DNA of 64,000 nt from Deinococcus radiopugnans ATCC 19172 (GCF_006335125.1 NZ_VDMO01000014.1:54407-118406); one strand, 5' to 3'. Shown: positions 29,413 through 37,600, numbered from the stretch's first letter. A program made the numbers and translations. Notes: a model not told the origin generated them from the sequence alone.

Positions 29413-29520
29413 TGTGACGCGCCGCGTTAAACAATGGTTCCCATGCACCCAGAAGTGGATCAGCGTTTAATGAGAGATGAGAAACCTGTCCTCACGGTAA
29501 AGAGGGTTGAGAAGCGTTTA

Positions 29521-30378
29521 ATGCTGGACGTGCCTTTTTCCCTGAAACGTTCCGCTGGCCTCGCCGCCCTGACCCTGACCGTAATTCTGAGCGCCTGCGG
29601 GACCACACCGCCGACAGCCGCAGTGCCGAATGATCTCGCCGCCGCCCCTGTCGCCACGGGCACCACGCTGAGCGCCCAGGCCGCCGCGTCCTTGCAGCTG
29701 AAGGTGGGCCAGACCCAGCAGATCAACATCTCGGTGGGAGGGCAGCCGGCCCAGCCGGGACAGCTGCGGTGGACCACCAGCAACGCCGCCGTCGCCACCG
29801 TGACGCAAAGTGGGCTGATCAAGGCCGTCGCGGCCGGCAGCGCGGTGGTCCGGACCACCCTGATCAGCAACCCCAGCGCCTACCTGGACTTCAGCGTGAC
29901 CGTGACGGCTGCCAGCGCGCCCGCACCGGCCCCCACCCCCGCACCCCAGCCGGCGCCGCCAGTTTCCGGCACCACCGCGCAGCAGGTGCTGCAGCTGGTG
30001 AACCAGGCCCGTGCCCAGGCCCGCAACTGCGGCGCCACCAGCTTCGCGGCCGCCCCCGCCCTGACCCTGAACGCCCAGTTGGCCCAGGCCGCGCAGGGCC
30101 ACGCCAGCGACATGGCCGCCAAGAGCTACTTCAGCCATACCAGCCAGGACGGGCGCACCTTCGTGCAGCGCATCAGCGCCACGGGCTACGCGTTCCGCAC
30201 CATCGGCGAGAACATCGCCGCCGGACAGTCCACCGCGCAGCAGGTCGTCGCGGGCTGGCTGCAGAGCGAGGGCCACTGCCGCAACATCATGAACCCCAGC
30301 TTCCGTGAACTGGGCGTGGGCTACGCCGCGGGCGGCAGCTACCGCCACTACTGGGTGCAGGACTTCGGCGCCCGCTGA
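29521..30378 (+). CDS. CAP/SCP-domain lipoprotein with BIG2-like domain (copy 1), 285 aa
   Basis: From MLDVPFSLKRSAGLAALTLT the lipobox LSAC gives lipidation at about Cys26. A BIG2-like Ig domain follows (LKVGQTQQINISVGGQ to LRWTTSNAAVATVTQSGLIKAVAAGSAVVRTT), then a Pro/Ala linker and a CAP domain (LVNQARAQARNCG to HASDMAAKSYFSHTSQDGRTFVQRISATGY, ending FRELGVGYAAGGSYRHYWVQDFG). The CAP cavity histidines and glutamates are present. Role in bacteria is unclear; surface proteins of this type may act on peptidoglycan or small ligands. ATG at 29434 is an alternative start, but the signal peptide fits 29521. A GCGTTTAATG motif occurs twice, 51 bases apart, around the start. Confidence 0.85.
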   Translation: MLDVPFSLKRSAGLAALTLTVILSACGTTPPTAAVPNDLAAAPVATGTTLSAQAAASLQLKVGQTQQINISVGGQPAQPGQLRWTTSNAAVATVTQSGLIKAVAAGSAVVRTTLISNPSAYLDFSVTVTAASAPAPAPTPAPQPAPPVSGTTAQQVLQLVNQARAQARNCGATSFAAAPALTLNAQLAQAAQGHASDMAAKSYFSHTSQDGRTFVQRISATGYAFRTIGENIAAGQSTAQQVVAGWLQSEGHCRNIMNPSFRELGVGYAAGGSYRHYWVQDFGAR

Positions 30379-30401
30379 CCCCACAGCGCCTGCCAGAGCC
30401 A

Positions 30402-30441
30402 AGAACAACCGTGTCGGAGCAGTCCGTGACACGGTTGTTCT
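30402..30441 (+). terminator. Rho-independent-type terminator between the CAP genes
   Basis: Perfect 14-base arms AGAACAACCGTGTC (30402-30415) and its complement (30428-30441), 12-base loop, followed by CTTTG. Confidence 0.75.
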
Positions 30442-30521
30442 CTTTGAATCCACGGGCATCAGGGGACAGCCCTCAAAGGTCCGGTCCCCGATTCCTCCCG
30501 TAATCTTCAAGGTGATTCCAG

Positions 30522-31367
30522 ATGAAACGCATCCCCCTTCCAGCCGCACGCGGATGCTCTAATGGCCGGGTGCGTCGCCTGCCCTCCCTGCTGCTGCTCG
30601 CCTGTCTCGTGCCCGCGCTGGCGGCCTGCACCGTCTCGCGCCGCGCCGCCCAGCCGGAGGCAGACAGACCAGAGCTGACCAGCCCACAGCTGGTCCCGGC
30701 CACCACGCAGCGATCTCTGGACGTAGGCCAGACCATGCAGCTGGAAGTGACCCTCAACGGACGCCGGGTGCCGCCGGACGGGTTGACCTGGACCAGCAGC
30801 GATCCGCGCGTGGTGTCGGTCACGGCGGAAGGGCTGGCGCGGGCAGACGGGGCCGGGCAGGCGTCGGTGCGGGCCATCCAGACCGGAACGGGCCGTGCCC
30901 TGGCCGAATTCCGCATGCAGGTGGTGGCCCCGCCGCCCGCCACACCGCAGCTGCTGGACGCGGTGACCCGGCAGGTATTGGAGCTGACCAACGCCGCCCG
31001 AGCCAGGGGCCACCGCTGCGGGGGCAGCGTTTACCCGCCCGCACCTCCCCTGGTTTCTGAGGCGCGGCTGGGCGCGGCGGCCCAGGCCCACGCCGCCGAC
31101 ATGGCAGCCCGCAATTATTTCAATCACATCAGCCCGGATGGACGGGCCCCGAAGGACCGCATCGACGCGGCCGGGTACAGCTGGCGCACCATTGCCGAGA
31201 ACATCGCCGCCGGGCAGGCCGACGCGCAGGAAGTCGTGACCGGCTGGCTGAACAGCGAGGGCCACTGCCGCAACCTGATGAACGCGGGGTACCGCGAACT
31301 GGGCCTGGGGCTGGCCCAGAGTTCGGGCGGCAAGCGGTACTGGGTGCAGGACTTCGGCACCCGCTGA
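30522..31367 (+). CDS. CAP/SCP-domain lipoprotein with BIG2-like domain (copy 2), 281 aa
   Basis: Paralogue of the gene just upstream with the same order: signal peptide with lipobox LAAC (about Cys36), BIG2-like domain (LDVGQTMQLEVTLNGRRV to LTWTSSDPRVVSVTAEGLARADG), and CAP domain (LELTNAARARGHRCGG to HAADMAARNYFNHISPDGRAPKDRIDAAGY, ending RYWVQDFGTR). AAGGTG precedes the ATG by about 8 bases. It is separated from copy 1 by a terminator, so the two are probably expressed independently. A long hairpin follows at 31385-31420. Confidence 0.85.
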   Translation: MKRIPLPAARGCSNGRVRRLPSLLLLACLVPALAACTVSRRAAQPEADRPELTSPQLVPATTQRSLDVGQTMQLEVTLNGRRVPPDGLTWTSSDPRVVSVTAEGLARADGAGQASVRAIQTGTGRALAEFRMQVVAPPPATPQLLDAVTRQVLELTNAARARGHRCGGSVYPPAPPLVSEARLGAAAQAHAADMAARNYFNHISPDGRAPKDRIDAAGYSWRTIAENIAAGQADAQEVVTGWLNSEGHCRNLMNAGYRELGLGLAQSSGGKRYWVQDFGTR

Positions 31368-31384
31368 AGCATGGGGAACAGCAA

Positions 31385-31420
31385 TGAACAGGGCGAGCCG
31401 CACTGGACTCGCCCTGTTCA
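31385..31420. terminator. Bidirectional hairpin between convergent genes
   Basis: Perfect 13-base arms TGAACAGGGCGAG (31385-31397) and complement (31408-31420) around a 10-base loop, between the second CAP gene and msrB. Confidence 0.6.
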
Positions 31421-31432
31421 CCTGCCGCAGCT

Positions 31433-31897
31433 TCAGCTGAACAGCTGGCGGTACTCGCCGTAGCCCTCGGCCTCCAGCCGTTCTGCCGGGACGAAGCGCA
31501 GCGACGCCGAGTTGATGCAGTAGCGCAGGCCACCCTGATCCTGCGGGCCGTCGGGGAAGACGTGGCCCAGGTGGGAATCCGCGCCGCTGCTGCGCACCTC
31601 GGTGCGGGCATAGCTGATCTTGTAGTCGGTGTTCTCGGTCAGCGTGCTGTTCTGGATCGGGCGGGTAAAGCTGGGCCAGCCGCAGCCCGCGTCGTACTTG
31701 TCGGCGCTGGAGAACAGCGGCTCGCCGGATACCACGTCCACGTAGATGCCGTCGCCGTCATAGTCCCAGTACTCGCCCGTGAAGGCCCGCTCGGTGCCCT
31801 CGTGCTGGGTCACACGGTACTGCTCGGGCGTCAGCCGCTCGCGCAGTTCGGCGTCGCTGGGCTTACTGTACTGGGGGGACTTCGTGGTTTCAGTCAT
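31433..31897 (-). CDS. msrB: Peptide-methionine (R)-S-oxide reductase MsrB, zinc-less form
   Basis: Reduces methionine-R-sulfoxide in proteins, a repair activity relevant to oxidative stress. The catalytic Cys127 lies in [11 protein letters not shown], and GCGWPSF (residues 71-77) and [10 protein letters not shown] are family hallmarks. The two CxxC zinc motifs found in many MsrBs are absent: the second reads [14 protein letters not shown]. 154 residues, complete. No msrA is nearby. Leaderless: TAGACT is 6 bases before the ATG. Confidence 0.95.
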   Translation of the reverse strand: MTETTKSPQYSKPSDAELRERLTPEQYRVTQHEGTERAFTGEYWDYDGDGIYVDVVSGEPLFSSADKYDAGCGWPSFTRPIQNSTLTENTDYKISYARTEVRSSGADSHLGHVFPDGPQDQGGLRYCINSASLRFVPAERLEAEGYGEYRQLFS

Positions 31898-31903
31898 GTC
31901 CAG

Positions 31904-31909
31904 AGTCTA
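31904..31909 (-). promoter_or_regulatory. Leaderless -10 box TAGACT
   Basis: 6 bases before the msrB ATG at 31897. Confidence 0.65.
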
Positions 31910-32101
31910 GAAGCAAGGGCTCTGTGCAACCGTGGCAGGCCAAACGCTGCGGGCTTGAGCCGTTCTTGGGACTTCTTGGCCCCAGATTGAACTGACATTG
32001 GGATTGTTTTGAGAAAACCAGCCTCTTCACGCCGCCTCAAGAAGTGGCCTCTACGATGTCAGGCAAACATTCACCCTCGCGCCTTCCCCGGAGGTTTTCC
32101 G

Positions 32102-32311
32102 ATGACCCAGCCTGCGACCCGCCAGACCCAGCCAGACACGGCCGTGCTCCGCGCCCAGCTGCAGGCGTGTGTGGCCGCCTGCAAAGCCTGCGGCGACGAG
32201 TGCCAGGGCCACGCCGAAAAGATGGACATGGCGCACTGCGCGGTGTGCGCCGAGTCGTGCCGCCGCTGTGAACAGGCCTGCCAAAAGATGTTGGACGGTC
32301 TCGCGGCCTGA
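32102..32311 (+). CDS. Small Cys-rich copper-storage-like protein (DUF326 type), 69 aa
   Basis: Nine cysteines in 69 residues, at 23, 27, 30, 34, 46, 49, 53, 56 and 60, spaced three or four apart as if they lined the inside of alpha helices (CVAACKACGDEC, then CAVCAESCRRCEQAC). This matches the four-helix-bundle copper-storage (Csp/DUF326) family, in which cysteines bind many Cu(I) ions. Family members are usually about 110-130 residues, so this one is short and may give half a bundle. No signal peptide, so cytosolic. GGAGG lies 8 bases before the ATG. It precedes a DUF305 gene. Confidence 0.75.
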   Translation: MTQPATRQTQPDTAVLRAQLQACVAACKACGDECQGHAEKMDMAHCAVCAESCRRCEQACQKMLDGLAA

Positions 32312-32329
32312 AGCACCAGGCACGTTTGT

Positions 32330-32363
32330 GCCGCCTGCCGCAGCGTGGCTGCGGGCAGGCGGC
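32330..32363 (+). terminator. Hairpin between the Csp-like and DUF305 genes
   Basis: Arms 32330-32344 and 32348-32363 pair over about 15 bases with one bulge and a 3-base loop, then TGTTTTG. It could attenuate read-through into the DUF305 gene. Confidence 0.65.
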
Positions 32364-32400
32364 TGTTTTGAGATGCTGTCTTTGAGACAAGGAGAATGCC

Positions 32401-32916
32401 ATGCACGACTCCATGAACGGTTCGTCTGAACCCCAGCAACCCGGCGAGCCACCGAGGGGCGAGCTGGGCGGCCACTACGGCCGTTTCGCGGCCATGATCC
32501 TGACCTCCACCGTGGTGATGTACGGGCTGATGTACCTGAACACCTCTCAGCTCGAACACGTGTACTTCAGCCAGACGCGGGTGTGGATGGCGCTGTACAT
32601 GGGGGCGACGATGGCGGTGATCATGCTCGGGTACATGCTGGGCATGTACCGCAACCGCCGGGTCAACGTGGGGATTGTGATCGGGAGCCTCGCGGTCTTT
32701 GCTGGAGCGCTGTGGTTGCTGCGGTCACAGGCGACGGTGGGGGACGTGGCGTACATGAAGGCGATGATCCCGCACCATTCGATTGCCATCCTGACCAGCA
32801 CGCGGGCGCAGATCGAAGATCCCCGCGTGCGCGAACTGGCCGACGGCATCATCGAGACCCAGCGCCGCGAGATCGCCGAGATGAAGGCCCTGATTCAGGA
32901 CCTGGAACGCCGCTAG
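32401..32916 (+). CDS. DUF305-family membrane protein, 171 aa
   Basis: Three hydrophobic segments (about residues 30-48, 62-82, 88-108) precede the DUF305 core YMKAMIPHHSIAILTSTRAQIEDPRVRELADGIIETQRREIAEM. The MIPHH motif and helical, His/Met-bearing C-terminus are typical. DUF305 proteins are often linked to copper or silver handling, which fits the adjacent Cys-rich protein. An AAGGAG SD lies 7 bases before the ATG. The stop overlaps the stop of the convergent pseudouridine synthase gene. Confidence 0.85.
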   Translation: MHDSMNGSSEPQQPGEPPRGELGGHYGRFAAMILTSTVVMYGLMYLNTSQLEHVYFSQTRVWMALYMGATMAVIMLGYMLGMYRNRRVNVGIVIGSLAVFAGALWLLRSQATVGDVAYMKAMIPHHSIAILTSTRAQIEDPRVRELADGIIETQRREIAEMKALIQDLERR

Positions 32917-33890
32917 CTCCGCTCCAGCGTTTCCAGGGTGTCCGGCAGCGTGCCGCCCAGCGCCACCCAGGCGCTCAGCAGGTCATCCGGCGCGGGCGCG
33001 TGCAGGTGCAGAAGTTCGCCAGTCATGGGGTGAGGCAGGTCTAGAAACTGAGCGTGCAGCGCCTGCCGGGCCATCACCTCGCTGGCGCGGCCATACACGG
33101 TGTCGCCCAGAATCGGGCTGCCCAAATGTGCCAGATGCACCCGGATCTGGTGGGTGCGGCCCGTGCGCGGCTGGGCGCGGACCAGCGCCAGCGTGCGCCC
33201 GTGCCCGTCCGGATGGGCCGCCAGGGGCGTAAATAGAGTCTGGGCATCCCGCGCGTTCGCCCCGCCCACCGTCATGCGCTGCCGCTGCACCGGATGGCGG
33301 CCCACCGGCGCGTCCACCCGGACCGGGCCGCTGGCTTTCCAGCCTCCGGCGACAATCGCCAGATAGCTCTTGCGAGTTTCCCGGTCCTTGAAGGCAGCCG
33401 CCAGCCGGGCGTGGGCCTCCACCGTCTTGGCGACCACGATTACACCGCTGGTGTCCTTGTCCAGCCTGTGCACGATGCCGGGGCGGTAGCCGCCCTCGCC
33501 GTCGAAATCGGTCTGCTGGGGCAATTCCATGCGGCCCAGCAGGGCGTTGACCAGCGTGCCGCTGCGGACCCCCGGCGCGGGGTGGGTGATCATGCCCGGC
33601 GGCTTATTCACGGCAATCAGGGCCTCATCCTCGAACAGCACGTCCAGCTGGATCTGCTCGGGTTCCACCGACGCCTCGGGCGGGGGCGGCACCTGCACCG
33701 TCAGGCCCTCGCCGCCCCGCAGTTTGAGGCTGGCCTTTGCGGCCACCTCGTGGTCCACCTGCACCAGTCCGTCCGCGATCCAGGCGGCCACCTGAGAACG
33801 GCTGTGGCCGGTCAGCGCGGCCAGCACGGCGTCCAGCCGCCCTGGCGTGGCGTCCAGATGCAGTGGGGAGGGAGCAGGGAAAGCGTTCAC
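32913..33890 (-). CDS. RluD/RluA-type 23S rRNA pseudouridine synthase, 325 aa
   Basis: An N-terminal S4 RNA-binding domain (about residues 15-70: LDAVLAALTGHSRSQVAAWIADGLVQVDHEV) precedes the catalytic domain with GIVHRLDKDTSGVIVVAKT, where the Asp is the catalytic nucleophile, and QPRTGRTHQIRVHLAHLGSPILGDTVYG. It isomerises uridine to pseudouridine in rRNA; which position cannot be told. GTG start with TAGACT 7 bases upstream. Confidence 0.92.
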   Translation of the reverse strand: MNAFPAPSPLHLDATPGRLDAVLAALTGHSRSQVAAWIADGLVQVDHEVAAKASLKLRGGEGLTVQVPPPPEASVEPEQIQLDVLFEDEALIAVNKPPGMITHPAPGVRSGTLVNALLGRMELPQQTDFDGEGGYRPGIVHRLDKDTSGVIVVAKTVEAHARLAAAFKDRETRKSYLAIVAGGWKASGPVRVDAPVGRHPVQRQRMTVGGANARDAQTLFTPLAAHPDGHGRTLALVRAQPRTGRTHQIRVHLAHLGSPILGDTVYGRASEVMARQALHAQFLDLPHPMTGELLHLHAPAPDDLLSAWVALGGTLPDTLETLERS

Positions 33891-33897
33891 GCCAGAC

Positions 33898-33903
33898 AGT
33901 CTA
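33898..33903 (-). promoter_or_regulatory. Leaderless -10 box TAGACT
   Basis: 7 bases before the GTG start of the pseudouridine synthase at 33890. Confidence 0.65.
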
Positions 33904-34111
33904 GGTGCTGCCCTTGAGTGGCGGGCGAGTCTTCATGTGGTCTTTAGGCTCCTGGCAGGGGTAATCCAATCCCCGCAGGCGTGCATATACCCCAGTGAGC
34001 AACGTTCATGCGGAAGGCCCCAGCGGTCAGTCGCGAGAACAGGACCCCTTTCAGATTGCCAAGGTCTGGGAGGACGAAGAGGCGACCAACGCCGCTCAAG
34101 GGAGGAGTTTC

Positions 34112-34900
34112 ATGCCGGAGAAAGTGGAAATGACGAGCGCGGAGATCAGTGGGGGCCAGACAACGTCACGCCGCAAGTTCATGGGCTACCTGGGTCTGGC
34201 CGGGGCAGGCACGGCGCTGGTCGCCTGTAACCCGACGCCCACCCCCAAGCCTGCAGAGATGACCGAGGCCCAGAAGCAGGACCTCGTCATCCTGAACTAC
34301 GCGCTGACCCTGGAATACCTGGAAGCCGACTTCTACAACCAGTTCACGGGGACCGGTGTGAATGCTGACAAGTTGAGCAATCCGCAGGTCAAGGAGTACG
34401 CCAAGGAAATCGCGATGCACGAGAACTCCCACGTCGCGGCGTTGAAGGCCACCATTATCAAGCTGGGTGGCACGCCAGTGGCCAAGCCCACCTTCAACTT
34501 TGGTCCGCTGATCGGCAACAAGACGGTCAACGACGAACTGTTCCTGGCCCTGGCCGCCACCTTCGAGCCCATCGGCGTGCGCGCGTACCTGGGCCAAGTG
34601 GCCCGCCTGAGCACGCCCGAACTGATTGCCACCGCCGGAGCGATCCATGCCGTGGAGGCCAACCATGTGTCCGCTGTGCAGGAACTGCGCGTGGCCCTGA
34701 AGTACAACAATGACCCGGAGCGCCAGACCAGCATTGCCCCTCAGCCCGGCCTGGATACCGACAGCAACAATGCCAAGATCACCGACGCGTCCAAGTTTAA
34801 TGCCGACTATTCCCCGACGCCGACCGCGCTTTGGAAAGAGTTGACGATGGAGCAGGTTCTGGAAATCGTCGACCCGGTCATCGTCAAGACTGCGAAGTAA
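34112..34900 (+). CDS. Tat-exported ferritin-like (Ferritin_2) lipoprotein, 262 aa
   Basis: The signal has a twin-arginine core SRRKFMGYLGLAGAGTALVAC ending in a lipobox, so it should be Tat-exported and lipidated. The mature part is a helical ferritin-like domain with EYLEADFYNQF, HENSHVAAL, FEPIGVRAYLGQV and HAVEANHVSAVQEL, supplying the E...ExxH carboxylate-bridged metal ligands of Ferritin_2, the 'desiccation-related protein' family. GGAGG lies 5-6 bases before ATG 34112; a GTG at 33995 would add 39 codons and lacks an SD. Paralogous to the next gene. Confidence 0.85.
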   Translation: MPEKVEMTSAEISGGQTTSRRKFMGYLGLAGAGTALVACNPTPTPKPAEMTEAQKQDLVILNYALTLEYLEADFYNQFTGTGVNADKLSNPQVKEYAKEIAMHENSHVAALKATIIKLGGTPVAKPTFNFGPLIGNKTVNDELFLALAATFEPIGVRAYLGQVARLSTPELIATAGAIHAVEANHVSAVQELRVALKYNNDPERQTSIAPQPGLDTDSNNAKITDASKFNADYSPTPTALWKELTMEQVLEIVDPVIVKTAK

Positions 34901-34959
34901 ACAGCTGGTCCAAGAGACCATCTGAAGCTCGTTTCCGTGATCCCAGAGGAGATGCCCAT

Positions 34960-35706
34960 ATGACTACCCCCACCCCCAACCGCCGTTCGTTCCTGAAATT
35001 CGCTGGAGCCGCCAGCGCAGGTGCCGTGATGCTCGGCGGCGTGAACATGACCGCTCTGGCTGCCACCAGCGTCTCGACCAAGAGCAAGCAGCAGGACATC
35101 GAAATCCTGAACTACGCCCTGCTGCTGGAATACCTGGAAGCGGAGTTTTATCTGAACTTTTCTGAGAAGGGTGCGCTGCGCAGCAAACTGACCAATGCCC
35201 GCGTCAAGCAGTACGCCGATCAGATCTACGCACATGAGAAGGCCCACGTTGACTTTCTCGTGAAGACCATTACAGATGCCGGTGAAAAGGCCATTCCCAA
35301 GCCCGACATCGATTTCACCCCACTGTTGACTAATCCAGACAAGTCGCCCAAGACCATCAATGACGAGCTGTTCCTGGCCCTGGCCGCCACCTTCGAGCCT
35401 ATCGGCGTGCGCGCTTACCTGGGCCAAGCCGACAAGATCCTGACCGCTGGGTACCTGACCGCCGCCGCCAGCGTGCTGGCTGTCGAGGCCAACCACGCCA
35501 GCGGCATTCAGGAACTGCGCCGTCAGCTGGGCTATACCAAGGCTGATCAACAAACGTCTATTGCCCCGCAGCCCAAGGGCGGCGAAACCGTGACCAATAC
35601 CGGCCAGTTCGACCTCAACTACTCGCCTACGCCCACCGACTTCTGGAAGCCGCTGGATATGAAAACCGTGTCGGACATCGTCGGACCGCTGCTGCCCAAG
35701 AGCTAA
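34960..35706 (+). CDS. Tat-exported ferritin-like (Ferritin_2) protein, 248 aa
   Basis: Starts MTTPTPNRRSFLKFAGAASAG, a twin-arginine signal with an ALA cleavage site and no lipobox, so the product is soluble in the periplasm. The ferritin-like part shares long stretches with the upstream paralogue (EYLEAEFYLNF, HEKAHVDFLV, FEPIGVRAYLGQADK, LAVEANHASGIQEL). One lipidated and one soluble version side by side suggests partners in the same envelope role, perhaps metal or oxygen-species control during drying. SD AGAGGAG upstream. Stop 59 bases after the first paralogue, same operon. Confidence 0.85.
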   Translation: MTTPTPNRRSFLKFAGAASAGAVMLGGVNMTALAATSVSTKSKQQDIEILNYALLLEYLEAEFYLNFSEKGALRSKLTNARVKQYADQIYAHEKAHVDFLVKTITDAGEKAIPKPDIDFTPLLTNPDKSPKTINDELFLALAATFEPIGVRAYLGQADKILTAGYLTAAASVLAVEANHASGIQELRRQLGYTKADQQTSIAPQPKGGETVTNTGQFDLNYSPTPTDFWKPLDMKTVSDIVGPLLPKS

Positions 35707-35733
35707 GCGCCTACTCTTTTCTTGCCCGTCCGT

Positions 35734-35770
35734 AGGGGACGCAGGTTGGCCTTCGGGCGGCCCGTCCCCT
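35734..35770 (+). terminator. Candidate terminator after the ferritin-like genes
   Basis: AGGGGACG (35734-35741) pairs with CGTCCCCT (35763-35770), with an inner GCC-TTCG-GGC loop, followed by GTTCTGTTCC. It would partly separate tatA from the ferritin-like genes. Confidence 0.5.
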
Positions 35771-35810
35771 GTTCTGTTCCTCGCTTCTTCCCCCATTGGA
35801 GGTTTTCACC

Positions 35811-36074
35811 ATGCCCAACATCGGCCCCGCAGAACTGATTGTGATTCTACTGGTTGCCCTGGTGGTCTTCGGCCCCCGCAAACTGCCTGAACTGGGCAAG
35901 AGCCTGGGCCACGGCCTGCGCGAATTCCGCAAGAGCACCCAGGGCCTCAAGGCCGAACTGGACGGCGTGAACATCGTCGCCACCCCGGTGGTCGAGCAGC
36001 CGGTCACGGTGGCCCAGACCGCCGCCCCGGTGGCCGCTGCCGCCGTCACGCCGCCCCGCAACGCCGAGGCCTGA
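35811..36074 (+). CDS. tatA: Twin-arginine translocase TatA/E subunit, 87 aa
   Basis: MPNIGPAELIVILLVALVVFGPRKLPELGKSLGHGLREFRKS is the TatA signature: short membrane helix, FGPRKLPELG hinge, amphipathic helix. It forms the pore of the Tat system that exports folded proteins with RR signals. The tail after residue 50 is variable. GGAGG lies 8 bases before the ATG. tatA directly follows two Tat substrates; tatB/tatC are not here. Confidence 0.95.
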   Translation: MPNIGPAELIVILLVALVVFGPRKLPELGKSLGHGLREFRKSTQGLKAELDGVNIVATPVVEQPVTVAQTAAPVAAAAVTPPRNAEA

Positions 36075-36170
36075 AGCGACACGGCCCCAGGTGAGCCCCA
36101 ATCAATAAAGGTGTCCCAATACTCATGAAGTGGCCAGGGTGTCAACCCTTGATAGGGTGATCTCCACCTG

Positions 36171-36716
36171 ATGAGCCAACCTTCCCTTCCCCCCGATGCT
36201 CCGGACGTGGCGCTGATCCAGGCCATGGCGGGTGGGCAGGAAGACGCCCTGCGCGAGTTGCATGATCGCTACGCCCGCCTGCTGTATGCCCTGGGCCACC
36301 GCATGTTGCACCAGAACGACGATGTGGAAAGCTGTGTTCAGGACGCCTTTATGAACGCCTGGAAACACGCCGGACGCTTCGACGCCTCGCGGGCCAGCGT
36401 CAAGACCTGGCTGGTCAGCATCGCGCACCACCGTTTCTTGCAGGAACTGCGGGACCGTCCGCAGACGTCGCTGGAGATCGAGGAGTGGGACGCGCCCACC
36501 GCCGCCGCCGATCCCACCGACCGGTTGCTGGCCGAGCAAGCCGTGCAGGGGCTGGAGACGGACCAGCGCAAACTGATCGAACTGGCGTACTACCGCGGCT
36601 ACACCCACAGCGAACTGGCGGTCCTGTTGGGCCTGCCGGTGGGCACCGTCAAATCACGCTTACGTTCGGCCCTGGGGCGCATGAAAGCCCTGCTCGGCCC
36701 CTCCGGCACCCTCTGA
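36171..36716 (+). CDS. ECF-family RNA polymerase sigma factor, 181 aa
   Basis: Region 2 (LHDRYARLLYALGHRMLHQNDDVESCVQDAFMNAWKHAGRFD) and region 4 (LETDQRKLIELAYYRGYTHSELAVLLGLPVGTVKSRLRSALGRM, helix-turn-helix) are clear, with no region 1 or 3. It would redirect RNA polymerase to a small regulon. A TAGGGT lies 12 bases before its ATG. An anti-sigma factor is encoded 98 bases downstream. The factor probably responds to an envelope signal and may control neighbouring Tat/ferritin genes, an inference from position. Confidence 0.9.
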   Translation: MSQPSLPPDAPDVALIQAMAGGQEDALRELHDRYARLLYALGHRMLHQNDDVESCVQDAFMNAWKHAGRFDASRASVKTWLVSIAHHRFLQELRDRPQTSLEIEEWDAPTAAADPTDRLLAEQAVQGLETDQRKLIELAYYRGYTHSELAVLLGLPVGTVKSRLRSALGRMKALLGPSGTL

Positions 36717-36814
36717 ACCATGCTGGCTCCTCTCGCAGTCCTCATTCCATACGCTTAAGGTAGACAGGCTATGATCCGCTCTGGCTGTACCGGGCAGAAG
36801 GCAGGTGAACACGC

Positions 36815-37504
36815 ATGTCCATCCAACGAGACGATCTGATCGCCCTGGCGCTGGGCACCCTGTCCCCGCAGGAGCAGGCGCGTGTTCAGGCCGCGCTCGA
36901 CGCCGACCCCGAGTTGCAGGCCGAGTACCGCAGCGACATGGCGGCCCTGCACGCCCTGCCCGAGCAACTGCCGTCCGCTCAGGTCCCGGAGGGGGCCGCA
37001 GACCGGTTGATGGCGCGGTTGCGCGCGGAGCGTGAGGCGGCACCGGTCTTCCCGCCCCTGACCCCTGCCCAGGCGCCAGAAACGCCCCCTGCAGCCCCGT
37101 CAGGGCGCAGGGGCTGGAGCCTGGGGCTGGGCGTGCTGGGGCTGGCCGCCGCCCTGGCGCTGTTCTTCGCCCTGCGCCCTCCCAGCGATCCCTTGACCCG
37201 CTACGCGGGCATGCCCGGCGCGGTGAGCCAGCCCCTGACCGGCGCGGACAGGGAAGAGATCGGCCAGGTGGTGCGCTTGCGTGACGGCACCGCTTTTCTA
37301 TATCTGAGCGCCGCGCCGCCAGAGAACCGCGTGTACCAGCTGTGGAAGATCCAGGACGGCGCCCCCGTATCGCTGGGCGTGATCGACGGCCAGGGCACAC
37401 TGGTGCAGGACGCTCCCGACGGTCTGACCCTGGCCGTCAGCGTGGAGCCACCCGGCGGCAGCGCGCAGCCCACCACCACGCCGATTCTGGTGCAGCAGCT
37501 GTAG
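36815..37504 (+). CDS. RskA-type membrane anti-sigma factor, 229 aa
   Basis: Cytoplasmic N-terminal anti-sigma domain (IALALGTLSPQEQARVQAALDADPELQAEY, zinc-less RskA style), a single membrane helix at about residues 99-122 (LGLGVLGLAAALALFFAL) and an extracytoplasmic RskA domain (REEIGQVVRLRDGTAFLYLSAAPPENRVYQLWKI, ending TTPILVQQL). It would hold the upstream ECF sigma at the membrane until regulated proteolysis. SD AGGTGA before the ATG. A strong terminator follows. Confidence 0.88.
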   Translation: MSIQRDDLIALALGTLSPQEQARVQAALDADPELQAEYRSDMAALHALPEQLPSAQVPEGAADRLMARLRAEREAAPVFPPLTPAQAPETPPAAPSGRRGWSLGLGVLGLAAALALFFALRPPSDPLTRYAGMPGAVSQPLTGADREEIGQVVRLRDGTAFLYLSAAPPENRVYQLWKIQDGAPVSLGVIDGQGTLVQDAPDGLTLAVSVEPPGGSAQPTTTPILVQQL

Positions 37505-37578
37505 CCGCAAGGCATGAATGGTTCCATTGATTGACCACCCATGCCTTCCGTATGCCTTGAGGACCATAAGCATTTACG

Positions 37579-37600
37579 TCGCCCAGAAGGGCGATTTTTT
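37579..37600 (+). terminator. Rho-independent terminator after the sigma/anti-sigma genes
   Basis: Stem TCGCCC-AGAA-GGGCGA followed by TTTTTT (37595-37600). Confidence 0.88.

Noticed and set aside
37505..37578. Hairpin-like GGCATG/CATGCC after the anti-sigma gene
   Set aside because: Interrupted and weak; the clear terminator at 37579-37600 explains the region.
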